Below, piece after piece: positions 25,134-33,925 of a stretch of 42,529 bases of DNA (positions are counted from its first letter, which is position 1; each line of letters opens with the position of its first letter). The stretch comes from Vampirovibrio sp. (GTDB taxonomy: Bacteria > Cyanobacteriota > Vampirovibrionia > Vampirovibrionales > Vampirovibrionaceae). Both the position numbers and the translations under genes were made by a program. The notes beneath the pieces are model-generated. The model ran no database searches. It was given only the letters and a program-made list of their open reading frames with translations, and had not been told where the DNA came from. Location: contig JAJQJM010000006.1 in NCBI GenBank assembly GCA_021323475.1, forward strand, positions 1 to 42,529. The letters run 5' to 3'.

Positions 25134-25150
25134 GGTAGCCTATTGCTACC
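25134..25150 (+). other. Small hairpin upstream of dgt
   Basis: GGTAGC (25134-25139) and GCTACC (25145-25150) form a perfect 6-bp stem with a 5-base loop in the gap between nanE and dgt. It may be an operator or a leader stem; nothing else is seen in this gap. Confidence 0.3.
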
Positions 25151-25283
25151 TACCGAGATTGGGGAGCCCTAACCGTCAACCAACTGGCCAACAAGCAAAG
25201 GCATGTCTTTAAAGTCAGACGGATCAGGGGTACAAGCATACGGAAGCAAACAAAGGTACGACGTCAATAGGCAGGAAGGCTTG

Positions 25284-26333
25284 ATGGCACTAGGCGTCAT
25301 GCAGATTCGGGAATCGACGGAAGCACTCGAAAAACAGGTGCTTCACCCGCTGGCTGCCCGCAGCGAGCTGACTCGAGGCCGGGAAACCCCGGAAGCCCTC
25401 TGTTCGATTCGCACCGCCTTCCAACGGGATCGCGATCGTATCCTGCACTCCAAGGCATTTCGCCGCCTGAAGCACAAAACCCAGATGTTCATTGCGCCGG
25501 TGGGCGATCATTACCGAACCCGCCTGACCCACAGCCTGGAGGTAGCACAGGTATCCCGCACCGTGGCCCGTGCTTTGCGCCTGAACGAGGATTTAACCGA
25601 AAGTATCGCGTTGGCGCACGATTTAGGGCACCCGCCATTCGGGCATACCGGCGAGCATATTCTGGATGAGCTTTCTCCTACCGGCTTTCACCATCAACAA
25701 CAAGGACTTCGCATTGTTAAAAAGCTGGAAGCGCTGAATTTGACTCTGGAAGTGCTGGACGGCATGGAAGGGTTGACCGAAACCAAAGCCGAATTTCTCA
25801 CGCTGGAAGCCCAAATTGTAGACACCGCCGACCGTATGGCCTATCTGCACCACGATGTGGAAGATGCCCGCCGCGCCGGGATTATGACGGAAGCCGATTT
25901 ACCCCGTGATATTTTGACCACGTTGGGCAGTACCCGGCAAGAACGCCTGGACCGAATGGTTACGGATATGGTGCATACCAGTCTGGAAACCATTAATAGT
26001 GATAATCCACGAATTTCGCTGACGTCCGAGATTCGCGAAGCGGTGATGACATTGCGGCAATGGATGTTTGACCATATCTATCTGGCGCCGGAGCGCATGG
26101 AGCAGACCGAGAACGTGCGTCGGGTGCTTACCGCCCTGTATGATTTCTATCTGAAGCATCCGCAAGCGTTAAGCCCCAACCTGCCTGCCGATGAACCCTT
26201 GGAGCGCCGCATACTGGATTACATTGCCGGCATGACCGACCGGTTTGCCATTGAGGCCTATAAAGCCCACCTGCTGCCCAATACCTATCAGGCCTTTACC
26301 GTCAATCCCCGCCATGAGGGCATGCCGTCATGA
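25284..26333 (+). CDS. dgt: Deoxyguanosinetriphosphate triphosphohydrolase-like HD-domain protein
   Basis: 349 residues from the chosen start. RDRDRILHSKAFRRLKHKTQ is the family signature. The HD metal site is built from TRLTHSLEV, ALAHDLGHPPFGHTGE and a later Asp in IVDTADRMAYLHHDVEDA. Family members cut dNTPs to nucleosides and triphosphate and help control nucleotide pools. AGGAAGG at 25273-25279 supports the ATG at 25284; the frame is open back to an ATG at 25203, but the extra 27 residues look unconserved. The stop overlaps the dnaG start by four bases (ATGA), so the two are translationally coupled. Confidence 0.93.
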   Translation: MALGVMQIRESTEALEKQVLHPLAARSELTRGRETPEALCSIRTAFQRDRDRILHSKAFRRLKHKTQMFIAPVGDHYRTRLTHSLEVAQVSRTVARALRLNEDLTESIALAHDLGHPPFGHTGEHILDELSPTGFHHQQQGLRIVKKLEALNLTLEVLDGMEGLTETKAEFLTLEAQIVDTADRMAYLHHDVEDARRAGIMTEADLPRDILTTLGSTRQERLDRMVTDMVHTSLETINSDNPRISLTSEIREAVMTLRQWMFDHIYLAPERMEQTENVRRVLTALYDFYLKHPQALSPNLPADEPLERRILDYIAGMTDRFAIEAYKAHLLPNTYQAFTVNPRHEGMPS

Positions 26334-28354
26334 GCCGTCTGCCATTCGCGGAAGCCGCCGAGCGCGTTAAAAGCGGGCTGGACATTATCGATATCATCCA
26401 GCGGCACGTCATTCTGAAAAAGAGCGGCCGCAATTACATGGGCAAGTGCCCGTTCCATAACGATAAAAGCCCCTCCATGAACGTGAGTCGGGAAAAGGGC
26501 ATCTTCAAATGCTTCTCCTGCGGGGTGGGTGGCGACTCGCTCACCTTCCTGATGAAGATAGAGAACAAGACCTACGGCGAAGTCATCCGGGATTTGGCCC
26601 AAGATCAAGGCATTGAAATCGCTTACGAAGGGCAAGGCGCGGAAGCGGCCTCCATTCAGCGGGATGCCCGCCAGAAGATTCTGGATTTGAACTACGCAGC
26701 GGCCAAGTGGTTTGAAGAGCGCCTGCAAGAGCCCACCGCTCAGCCGGTAATGCATTACCTGAGCAGCCGCTATACGGATGAAACCCAATGCCAAGCAGCC
26801 ATTCAACAATTCCAGCTTGGCTACGCCCCTGCCGGATGGGAAAATTTGACCCCTTACCTGAAAGGGCACTTCGATTTTGTGCAGGCAAACCCGGATTTAC
26901 TAACCACCGCCGGGCTGGCCAACAACCGGGAACACGGCCAGGGACACTATGACCGCTTCCGAAACCGGTTGATCATTCCCATTCTGGATGAACGGGGGCA
27001 AGTGGTGGCCTTTGGGGGTCGGGCGCTGTCCGATGAAGACAAGCCCAAGTACCTGAACTCCCCGGAAACAACCGTTTATAAGAAGAGCCAAGTGCTGTAC
27101 GGCTTCCATCAGGCACGGGAGGCCATTCGGCAGAGCAAAGCCGCTGTCCTCATGGAAGGTTACTTCGATGTCATCAGCGCTCACCTGGGCGGGATTACAG
27201 AGGCGGTAGGCTCCTGCGGCACGGCCATGACGGATAGTCACCTGAAACTGCTCACCCGCTTCGGCGCGGAGACAGTGTATCTGGCATTCGACTCCGATGA
27301 GGCCGGACTTAAGGCCGCCCTTAGCGCAATTTCCCTAATTGAACCCTACATGGGAGCCAGCGAACTGCAACTGAAGGTTTTAATTGTGCCGGACGGCAAG
27401 GACCCCGATGAATTCATCCGTCATCACGGGGGAGACGCCTTCCGGGAGCTGATCGCAAACGCCCGGCATTTCCTGGCGTTCAAATTCGATATGGCCCTGA
27501 AAGATTTACCGGTGCATACACCGGAAGGGCGCATTCAGGCAGCGAACCGGATTACCCCACTACTAGCCGCCATTCATCGGCCCGCCACCCGTTCGGAATA
27601 TATCAAGCTCTACTCGGAACGCATTGAAATTTCAGAAGAAGCCCTGCTGCTGGAAGTAAAGCGTTATGAGCAAAGCCGAAATCCGGCACCACCACGGGCA
27701 TGGACGGGCTCACAAAATTCCGGCAAGAAAAAGGCAATTTCAAAACACGGTTCGACTTCATTAAGGAGAAATGAGCCTATACTGACGGACAATATGTCCG
27801 AATTGCGCTCCCAGCTCACTCCTCGGCAAGTCGCAGCCGAAAAAAACCTGTTAAAACTGACCTTGTTTAACTCTGAAAGTTTTCACGCCATGATGAGTGT
27901 TCTTGATGCCCAAACCTGGTTGTCCTTTGACGACCCCGCCCACCAGGAAATCCTGGAAGGCTTGCGCGGCTTGTCTCAAGACCCGGAAGCCCAGCAGAAC
28001 GCATCCTCATCTCAAGCCTTTCTTGGAACATTGATCGAAAAAATGAATCATCTATATTTTGACAAGCCTGATGTCATACACACATTTGCCGAACTGGCGC
28101 TGACGGCGGAGTCCTTTTGCGACTCGCTCGGTTTGGGTGAAATCAAGGGAACACCACTGAAAGACAAGTTGAGCAACTTGGCGGAACAACAATTAACTCT
28201 GTTAGCCAATGCCCGCAGACACCGTCAACTGCAACAGTTGAAAGCGAATGCCAGCCAAAATGCGGGAGAGCAAGTCGAGTTACTGTACGAATTCAAGGAC
28301 CGGCTTTTTGCCGACGCCCGGCCGTCACCCGGTCAGGCGCAAGGGCAAACCTGA
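26330..28354 (+). CDS. dnaG: DNA primase DnaG
   Basis: 674 residues. The N-terminal CHC2 zinc ribbon has C40, H43, C61 and C64 (CPFHNDKSPS, KCFSCG). The Toprim catalytic core shows MEGYFDVI (Glu about 276) and LAFDSDEAG (about 321). A linker near residues 450-485 is Ser/Lys-rich and the rest is the C-terminal helicase-binding domain, poorly conserved as usual. It makes RNA primers at the replication fork. It overlaps dgt by four bases and precedes rpoD by 81 bp. This order resembles the macromolecular-synthesis operon, with dgt in place of rpsU. Confidence 0.96.
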   Translation: MSRLPFAEAAERVKSGLDIIDIIQRHVILKKSGRNYMGKCPFHNDKSPSMNVSREKGIFKCFSCGVGGDSLTFLMKIENKTYGEVIRDLAQDQGIEIAYEGQGAEAASIQRDARQKILDLNYAAAKWFEERLQEPTAQPVMHYLSSRYTDETQCQAAIQQFQLGYAPAGWENLTPYLKGHFDFVQANPDLLTTAGLANNREHGQGHYDRFRNRLIIPILDERGQVVAFGGRALSDEDKPKYLNSPETTVYKKSQVLYGFHQAREAIRQSKAAVLMEGYFDVISAHLGGITEAVGSCGTAMTDSHLKLLTRFGAETVYLAFDSDEAGLKAALSAISLIEPYMGASELQLKVLIVPDGKDPDEFIRHHGGDAFRELIANARHFLAFKFDMALKDLPVHTPEGRIQAANRITPLLAAIHRPATRSEYIKLYSERIEISEEALLLEVKRYEQSRNPAPPRAWTGSQNSGKKKAISKHGSTSLRRNEPILTDNMSELRSQLTPRQVAAEKNLLKLTLFNSESFHAMMSVLDAQTWLSFDDPAHQEILEGLRGLSQDPEAQQNASSSQAFLGTLIEKMNHLYFDKPDVIHTFAELALTAESFCDSLGLGEIKGTPLKDKLSNLAEQQLTLLANARRHRQLQQLKANASQNAGEQVELLYEFKDRLFADARPSPGQAQGQT

Positions 28355-28435
28355 CGCCCCGAATCTGAAGCCACCGTAGAATTCTGTCATTAGAAAAAGT
28401 GTAATGTCTACCAAAATAAGGGATGGAAACCACAG

Positions 28436-29506
28436 ATGACCAAACGCAGATCCTCAAAAAAAAGTGAAGACTCCCTGCTGGCCATGATCAGCAAGTCGGA
28501 ACGAGGACGTGACGAACGCAGCGGCATTGACGAAATCCTGTCCGTCGATGACGGTGATTCCGATCAGATCGGTTCCCTGTTTACCGATGGCGGTAGCGGC
28601 AATGTTGCCCTGCTTAGCGGCGAAGAAGAAAGCGAAGAAGTCAGCTTTACCGTTGAAACCCGCGGCTTGGCCCTGGACGATCCGGTCCGGATGTACCTGC
28701 GTGAAATTGGCCGCATCCCGCTGTTGACCGGTGACGAAGAGATTGAACTGGCCCGCCAGATCGTAGCCGGCGGCGAATCCGGCGCCCGCGCCAAACAAAA
28801 GCTGGTGCAAGCCAACCTGCGTCTGGTAGTCAGTATCGCCAAGAAATACGTAGGCCGTGGCATGCTGTTCCTGGATCTGATTCAGGAAGGCAACCTGGGC
28901 TTGATTCGCGCCGCCGAGAAATTCGACCACGAGCGCGGTTACAAGTTCTCCACCTATGCCACATGGTGGATCCGTCAGGCCATTACCCGCGCCATTGCGG
29001 ATCAGGCCCGGACCATTCGGATTCCGGTACACATGGTGGAAACCATCAACAAGCTGAAGAAAATCACCCGTAAACTGGCCCAGGAACTGAGCCGCAAGCC
29101 GACCGAGGAAGAACTCGCGCATGCCATGGGCATTTCGGTACCCAAGCTGCGGGATATCATCAAGGTCGCCCAAGAGCCCCTGTCCCTGGAAACCCCCATC
29201 GGGAAAGAAGAAGATTCCCGTCTGGGCGATTTCATCGAGGACCGGGAAGCCAAGGCTCCGGCCACTACGGTTGCCCATGAACTGCTGCGGGAAGACCTGA
29301 CCGAAGTGCTCAGCTCCCTGTCTCCCCGTGAGCGTGACGTATTGCGTCTTCGCTTCGGCCTGGACGATGGTCGTCAACGCACCCTGGAAGAAGTGGGTCA
29401 GTTGTTCGGCGTTACCCGTGAGCGGATTCGTCAGATTGAAGCGAAAGCCCTGCGCAAGCTGCGCCACCCCAACCGCAGCCGCCGCCTGAAAGAGTACATC
29501 GAGTAG
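28436..29506 (+). CDS. rpoD: Primary RNA polymerase sigma factor (RpoD/SigA)
   Basis: 356 residues. An acidic, low-complexity N-terminus of about 80 residues replaces the larger region 1.1 and insert of proteobacterial RpoD. Then come region 1.2 ([17 protein letters not shown]), region 2 ([49 protein letters not shown]), region 3 and region 4 with the helix-turn-helix [18 protein letters not shown]. The sequence is close in style to cyanobacterial SigA. It directs RNA polymerase to housekeeping promoters. AAGGGA lies about 14 bases before the ATG. A hairpin terminator follows. Confidence 0.96.
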   Translation: MTKRRSSKKSEDSLLAMISKSERGRDERSGIDEILSVDDGDSDQIGSLFTDGGSGNVALLSGEEESEEVSFTVETRGLALDDPVRMYLREIGRIPLLTGDEEIELARQIVAGGESGARAKQKLVQANLRLVVSIAKKYVGRGMLFLDLIQEGNLGLIRAAEKFDHERGYKFSTYATWWIRQAITRAIADQARTIRIPVHMVETINKLKKITRKLAQELSRKPTEEELAHAMGISVPKLRDIIKVAQEPLSLETPIGKEEDSRLGDFIEDREAKAPATTVAHELLREDLTEVLSSLSPRERDVLRLRFGLDDGRQRTLEEVGQLFGVTRERIRQIEAKALRKLRHPNRSRRLKEYIE

Positions 29507-29532
29507 ATCTTTCAAAACGCCTTAAACCCTTC

Positions 29533-29565
29533 AAGTGCGCTATCCATTTTGGATGGCGCACTTTT
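29533..29565 (+). terminator. Terminator after rpoD
   Basis: AAGTGCGC plus ATCC pairs with GGAT plus GCGCACTT, with one T-G mismatch/wobble, loop ATTTT and a short T tail. It ends the dgt-dnaG-rpoD transcript and stands between convergent operons. Confidence 0.8.
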
Positions 29566-29595
29566 AAGTTGGATAAGTCAAATTAAATTCAAGCG

Positions 29596-30738
29596 CTAGT
29601 GCTGAGTTGCCTGCTGCATAATGCCGCCCACCGTTGCAAAAACGGACGTATAAATCAGCAGGATGACACTACCGATGATCAAGGCCACCATCACCAGTAA
29701 CAGGGGTTTCAGCAACGCCATAAATATTTGCAGACGGGCGTCAATTTCCTGCTCCAAGTACTCGGATGCGGTGCCCAGCATGGATTGCAGCATGCCGGAT
29801 ATTTCCCCCGTATCCACCATTTCCTGCACCATTCCGGGCAGGTAGCCTACATCCGCTAATGCCTCGCTGAGCGAGGTCCCGGCTTGCAGTCGCTCCGCCA
29901 CGCCGGCAAACATGCTTTTAACAGAGAGATTCGGAATCGCATCGACACCCAACCGAACGGCATGTTCCAGCGGTAAACCTGCCTGATAACCCAAACCCAA
30001 ACCGGTCATAAAATAGGAACATTGCATCACCTGAATGGTTTCATTCAGCAAAGGAACATATAAAACCAGTTCATCCAGAATTTCCCGCCCCGGCTTGGTT
30101 TGGAAGAAGCCAACGATTCCGGCAATGAGTGCGCCCAACAAAACCACTAGCACCCACCAGAAGTGGGCAACCGTATTCACTATCAATAACAACCCCTCGG
30201 GTTTACCGAGCATGGATTCGGAAAGGTTCAGAATATAAGGAATAATCAGACTCAGGAATAACAGCGCATCAAACAACGCCACCCCAATCACAAACACGGG
30301 ATAGACCAGCGCGGCAATCACCTTCCGCCGTAATACCAGAAATCGTTCCAGCGCATCGGCCACTTCCCGCATGGCCATGTCCAATTGGCCGCTTTCTTCA
30401 CCCACCGTAATAATGCTTCGGTAGAATTCATCAAACAGCTTCGGGTGTTTCGCCAACGCATCACTGAAGCTCATTCCGCTGGAAACAGCCTGATATATTT
30501 GAGCCAACGCATTCCGCAACGGGCCATGCGAGATATGCCGTTGCTGACGATGCAGAATCTGTTCCAGCGACAAACCGGCCTGCAACATGGTCGCCACATT
30601 GCGGCTGAAATGAATTAAATGGCACGATTGATCCCGCAGGAACAAGGAAATAAACCAATTCCCTTGTAGAGAGACCGCCGATGACGGTGCAGGCCCTAAT
30701 GACTGCTCAATAGAAGGATAATTAGACGGCAAGGGCAC
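29596..30738 (-). CDS. Second PilC/GspF-family inner-membrane platform protein
   Basis: 380 residues, two GspF domains. The first (about 38-160) has HFSRNVATMLQAGLSLEQIL and GMSFSDALAKHPKLFDEFY; the second (about 240-365) has FMTGLGLGYQAGLPLEHAV and GTSLSEALADVGYLPGMVQ. Three hydrophobic segments (about 165-190, 208-230, 346-370) match the GspF fold. The N-terminus differs from the upstream paralogue and lacks its MASFQYEALK start. It follows the first pilC by 103 bp and is the last gene of the pilus operon. It may be a minor platform component or form a heterodimer with its paralogue; that is inference. Confidence 0.88.
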   Translation of the reverse strand: MPLPSNYPSIEQSLGPAPSSAVSLQGNWFISLFLRDQSCHLIHFSRNVATMLQAGLSLEQILHRQQRHISHGPLRNALAQIYQAVSSGMSFSDALAKHPKLFDEFYRSIITVGEESGQLDMAMREVADALERFLVLRRKVIAALVYPVFVIGVALFDALLFLSLIIPYILNLSESMLGKPEGLLLIVNTVAHFWWVLVVLLGALIAGIVGFFQTKPGREILDELVLYVPLLNETIQVMQCSYFMTGLGLGYQAGLPLEHAVRLGVDAIPNLSVKSMFAGVAERLQAGTSLSEALADVGYLPGMVQEMVDTGEISGMLQSMLGTASEYLEQEIDARLQIFMALLKPLLLVMVALIIGSVILLIYTSVFATVGGIMQQATQH

Positions 30739-30841
30739 TTTGGGCCACCTTTTTCAACAGGCCGGTTCGTGCAACCGGACAATCTTGAAATGAATGCCGA
30801 GAGGAACGCCATCTACACCCCTTTGGCATGTTGCGCATCGT

Positions 30842-32080
30842 TTAATGGATATTGTCGTAAATACTGAACAGCGGCAGGTAGATGGACAGGGCCACAAAAC
30901 CCACCACAGCCCCGATAACCAGCAACATAACCGGCTCCATTAAAGACGTGAGGATACCCACCCGGTGGTTAATTTCCTCTTCCAAATAATCGTAGGACGC
31001 TTCCAGCATCTTCTCCAAATCCCCGGATTCTTCCCCGGTGGAAATCATCAGCATCACGATATCCGGTACATACCCCGTGGAGGCAAGAGCCACCGCTAGC
31101 CGCTGACCCGTCTGGATCTGCACGTTCACCCTTTTAAACGCGGAGCGGATTTGCGTATGGGTTAAGGTTTCCGTGGCCAGAAACAAGGCGTCCGTAATCG
31201 GCAAACCAGCCCCGAATGAAACATAGAGGGTGGACACAAAGTGAGAACTTTGGGTGTGCTTGATAAGATCGCCCAGCACGGGAACCTTCATCACAAACGC
31301 ATCCACCAGGACTTTTCCGGTGGAGCTGGTAAAGAATTTGAATAAGCCGAAAAGGCTGAAACCCAACGCCGGAAACGATACGAACCAGTAATTTCTCAAG
31401 GCGTTGCTAATGGCCATCATAATTTGGGTAATGAACGGCAATTTAACGCCCATTTGCTTATAAATATCCGCAAAGGTGGGTAACACCAGTACAAACATAA
31501 TCAGCAGCACCAGCGCCAGAATGAAGACGACGATGACCGGATAAGCAGCCGCAGAAATAATTTTCATCTTCAACTGCTCGGCCTTGGTCAACAGGTGGGT
31601 TAAACGCCCCATGGTCTGATCGAGTTCACCGCTGCGTTCCCCAGCCTTGGTGACGTTGACGTAAACATCGTCAAAGAGATGCTTGTGCTTTGCCAACGCC
31701 TGGCTGAACGAATAGCCGGAAATAATATCCTGCCGGACACGCGAAACAATTTTGCGGAACTTGGGATTGGTGGCGTAATTCTCGTAATACAGCAGGGCTT
31801 CCGTAACCGGAATCCCAGCCCGAATCATCATACCAATGTTTCGGGTGAAAGCAATTTTATCCTTGGAGCTGACCCCCATAACCTGTTGCAGGAAGTTGGT
31901 CAGCGGATTGCCTTTTTTACCCGCCTGCACCGCTTCACTGTTGATAATGACAATTTTGGTGGGAATTAAATTCTGTTCCCGTAGCAACTCGCGCGCTTCT
32001 TTTTCGCTGGCGGCGTTAATGGTGCCGTTAATACGGCTCCGGTCGCTAATCTTTAAGGCTTCATACTGAAAAGAGGCCAT
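30842..32080 (-). CDS. pilC: Type IV pilus / type II secretion platform protein PilC (GspF)
   Basis: 412 residues, normal length. The start MASFQYEALKISDRSRINGT is typical, as are two repeated GspF domains: FTRNIGMMIRAGIPVTEAL with SGYSFSQALAKHKHLFDD, and FVSTLYVSFGAGLPITDAL with STGEESGDLEKML. Three membrane helices are at about 168-195, 222-245 and 380-405. The protein sits in the inner membrane, binds the PilB ATPase and drives pilin insertion. The stop of pilB is only 6 bp upstream, so the two are co-translated. Confidence 0.94.
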   Translation of the reverse strand: MASFQYEALKISDRSRINGTINAASEKEARELLREQNLIPTKIVIINSEAVQAGKKGNPLTNFLQQVMGVSSKDKIAFTRNIGMMIRAGIPVTEALLYYENYATNPKFRKIVSRVRQDIISGYSFSQALAKHKHLFDDVYVNVTKAGERSGELDQTMGRLTHLLTKAEQLKMKIISAAAYPVIVVFILALVLLIMFVLVLPTFADIYKQMGVKLPFITQIMMAISNALRNYWFVSFPALGFSLFGLFKFFTSSTGKVLVDAFVMKVPVLGDLIKHTQSSHFVSTLYVSFGAGLPITDALFLATETLTHTQIRSAFKRVNVQIQTGQRLAVALASTGYVPDIVMLMISTGEESGDLEKMLEASYDYLEEEINHRVGILTSLMEPVMLLVIGAVVGFVALSIYLPLFSIYDNIH

Positions 32081-32086
32081 ACGGCA

Positions 32087-33883
32087 CTACTGGCCTCCCA
32101 GATTGACGCCCAGCACTCGGGTTACTTCCTCAACCGTGGTAACGCCCGCAATAACCTTGGCACGGCCGTTCATGCTTAATGTCCGCATACCGGCGGCAAT
32201 GGCGGCGTCCTCAATTTCCAGGTCCGAATGGCTGTCGTTAATCAATTGCCGAATTTCACGGTCAACAATCAGAATCTCATAAATCCCGCTTCGGCCCGAA
32301 TAGCCGGAGTTCATGCACAGTTCACAGCCTTGCCCCTTGTAGAGCAAGACTTTCTTCTGACGCTGATCTTCATCGTAGGGGAACAACAGGTCTTTTTCCC
32401 ATTGCTGGGCCTCGTACGGAACCTTGCAATACGGGCATATATTTCGCACCAATCGCTGGGCCAACACGCCGACCAGGGCGGAGCCAATCAGGTTGGAGGC
32501 GGCCCCCATCTCGATCATCCTGGTAATGGTGGCCGAGGTGGTATTACTGTGAATGGTGCTGAATACCAAGTGGCCAGTTAAAGCAGCGTGTACCGCCGCT
32601 TCCAGGGTTTCATAATCCCGGATTTCACCGACCATGATCACATCCGGATCCTGACGCAACAGGGCCCGCATGCTGCTTGCAAATGTATAATCCGCCTTCG
32701 GATTGACCTGAGACTGGTTTAATCCCTCTATCTGCAATTCAACCGGATCTTCCACCGTACAAATGTTTCGGATGTCATCATTAATTCGTTGCAGTACGGT
32801 ATACAGAGTAGTGGTTTTACCGGAACCGGTCGGCCCGCACACCAGAATAATGCCGTACGGGGATTTATACAGAAATTCCAGTTTTTTGACATCGTCCGCA
32901 TCAAAGCCCAACGATTGAAAATCACTGATATTTTTCGACGGACGCAAAATACGAATTACGATCTTTTCACGACTGTCGCTTACCGGCAGCGTGTTAACCC
33001 GCAAGTTGTAATCGGTCCCCTTGTATTTAATGGTAATCCGGCCGTCCTGCGGACGACGGTGCTCGGCAATGTCCATCCGGGCCATAACCTTGATACGGGT
33101 CACAAAACTGGCTTCCATGTTTTGCGGCACATCCAGAATCGTGCGCAAAATACCGTCCACCCGGAAACGCACCAGATATTTTTTAGGACGCGGCTCAATA
33201 TGAATATCGCTTGCGTTGCGTTCAATGCCTTCTTCAATAATGGAGTTGACCAATTTAACCAGCGGGTTGGTCGGATCAGACAGTTCCGCATCCCGTTGCT
33301 GGCGAAGATCGACTTGCCCCTGCTCCACCACCATTTGATCAGAAAAGTTGGAAATCTCATCCCGCAACGTGTTGGAGGAAACCTCACTCAGGTGCTTGTT
33401 GCAGAATTCCACGTATTCCAGTTGGGTGGTGACTGTCACCAACGGGCGCATGCCAGTTATAAAGGTGATTTCATCAATCACTTCCCGGTTGGTGGGATTG
33501 ACCATGGCCACCACCAGACGGCCCCGCTCCTTGGCAATCGGCACCACCTGCTTGTCCCGGATAAATTCCTCGGGCAGCAGATCCAGCAAGGTTTTATCAA
33601 TATTGATTTTGTTGATATTGGCGTATTTAATGCCAAACTGAACACTCAACGCCTGACCCAATTGCTCTACGGTTATTTTTCCGGCGCGCACCAAGGTCAG
33701 GCCGATAAACTGGTTATTTTTGCGGGACTCAATCAGCGCCGCCGCCAAATCCTCTTCCGTAATCAGCCCTGCATCTTGAAGAATCTCGCCGATGCGTTTT
33801 TTGACCGGCCGGGATACCGGCGGCGGCTGAGTTGAGGTATTTTGCAATGTGGATTCTTCTGGGCTCATCGGAAAAACCGTCAC
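32087..33883 (-). CDS. pilB: Type IV pilus assembly / type II secretion ATPase PilB (GspE)
   Basis: About 598 residues. The N-terminal MshEN domain (about 28-140) has RIGEILQDAGLITEEDLAAAL and FGIKYANINKINID. The ATPase core has Walker A GPTGSGKTTTL (near 350), an Asp box EDPVELQIEG, Walker B RQDPDVIMVGEIRD and a His box TGHLVFSTIHSN. A tetracysteine zinc motif (CPYC, CELC; about 480-520) marks assembly, not retraction, ATPases. It powers pilus extension from the cytoplasm. A GTG start at 33883 fits AGGAG at 33889-33893 best; a GTG at 33889 and an ATG at 33868 are alternatives. No PilT retraction ATPase is present. Confidence 0.94.
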   Translation of the reverse strand: MTVFPMSPEESTLQNTSTQPPPVSRPVKKRIGEILQDAGLITEEDLAAALIESRKNNQFIGLTLVRAGKITVEQLGQALSVQFGIKYANINKINIDKTLLDLLPEEFIRDKQVVPIAKERGRLVVAMVNPTNREVIDEITFITGMRPLVTVTTQLEYVEFCNKHLSEVSSNTLRDEISNFSDQMVVEQGQVDLRQQRDAELSDPTNPLVKLVNSIIEEGIERNASDIHIEPRPKKYLVRFRVDGILRTILDVPQNMEASFVTRIKVMARMDIAEHRRPQDGRITIKYKGTDYNLRVNTLPVSDSREKIVIRILRPSKNISDFQSLGFDADDVKKLEFLYKSPYGIILVCGPTGSGKTTTLYTVLQRINDDIRNICTVEDPVELQIEGLNQSQVNPKADYTFASSMRALLRQDPDVIMVGEIRDYETLEAAVHAALTGHLVFSTIHSNTTSATITRMIEMGAASNLIGSALVGVLAQRLVRNICPYCKVPYEAQQWEKDLLFPYDEDQRQKKVLLYKGQGCELCMNSGYSGRSGIYEILIVDREIRQLINDSHSDLEIEDAAIAAGMRTLSMNGRAKVIAGVTTVEEVTRVLGVNLGGQ

Positions 33884-33888
33884 TAACA

Positions 33889-33893
33889 CTCCT
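33889..33893 (-). promoter_or_regulatory. Ribosome-binding site that sets the pilB start
   Basis: AGGAG on the minus strand lies 5 bases before GTG at 33883. It is too close to the GTG at 33889 and 20 bases from the ATG at 33868. Confidence 0.5.
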
Positions 33894-33925
33894 GACAGGA
33901 ACTATCGGTCAAAAAATACCGGTCT

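Noticed and set aside
28454-29515. Long minus-strand open frame (353 codons) opposite rpoD
   Set aside because: It is an antisense shadow of a highly conserved gene; the translation is compositionally odd and has no ribosome site.
32789-33835. Plus-strand open frame (348 codons) opposite pilB
   Set aside because: Shadow frame; His/Asn/Gln-rich translation with no domain, while pilB on the other strand is unmistakable.
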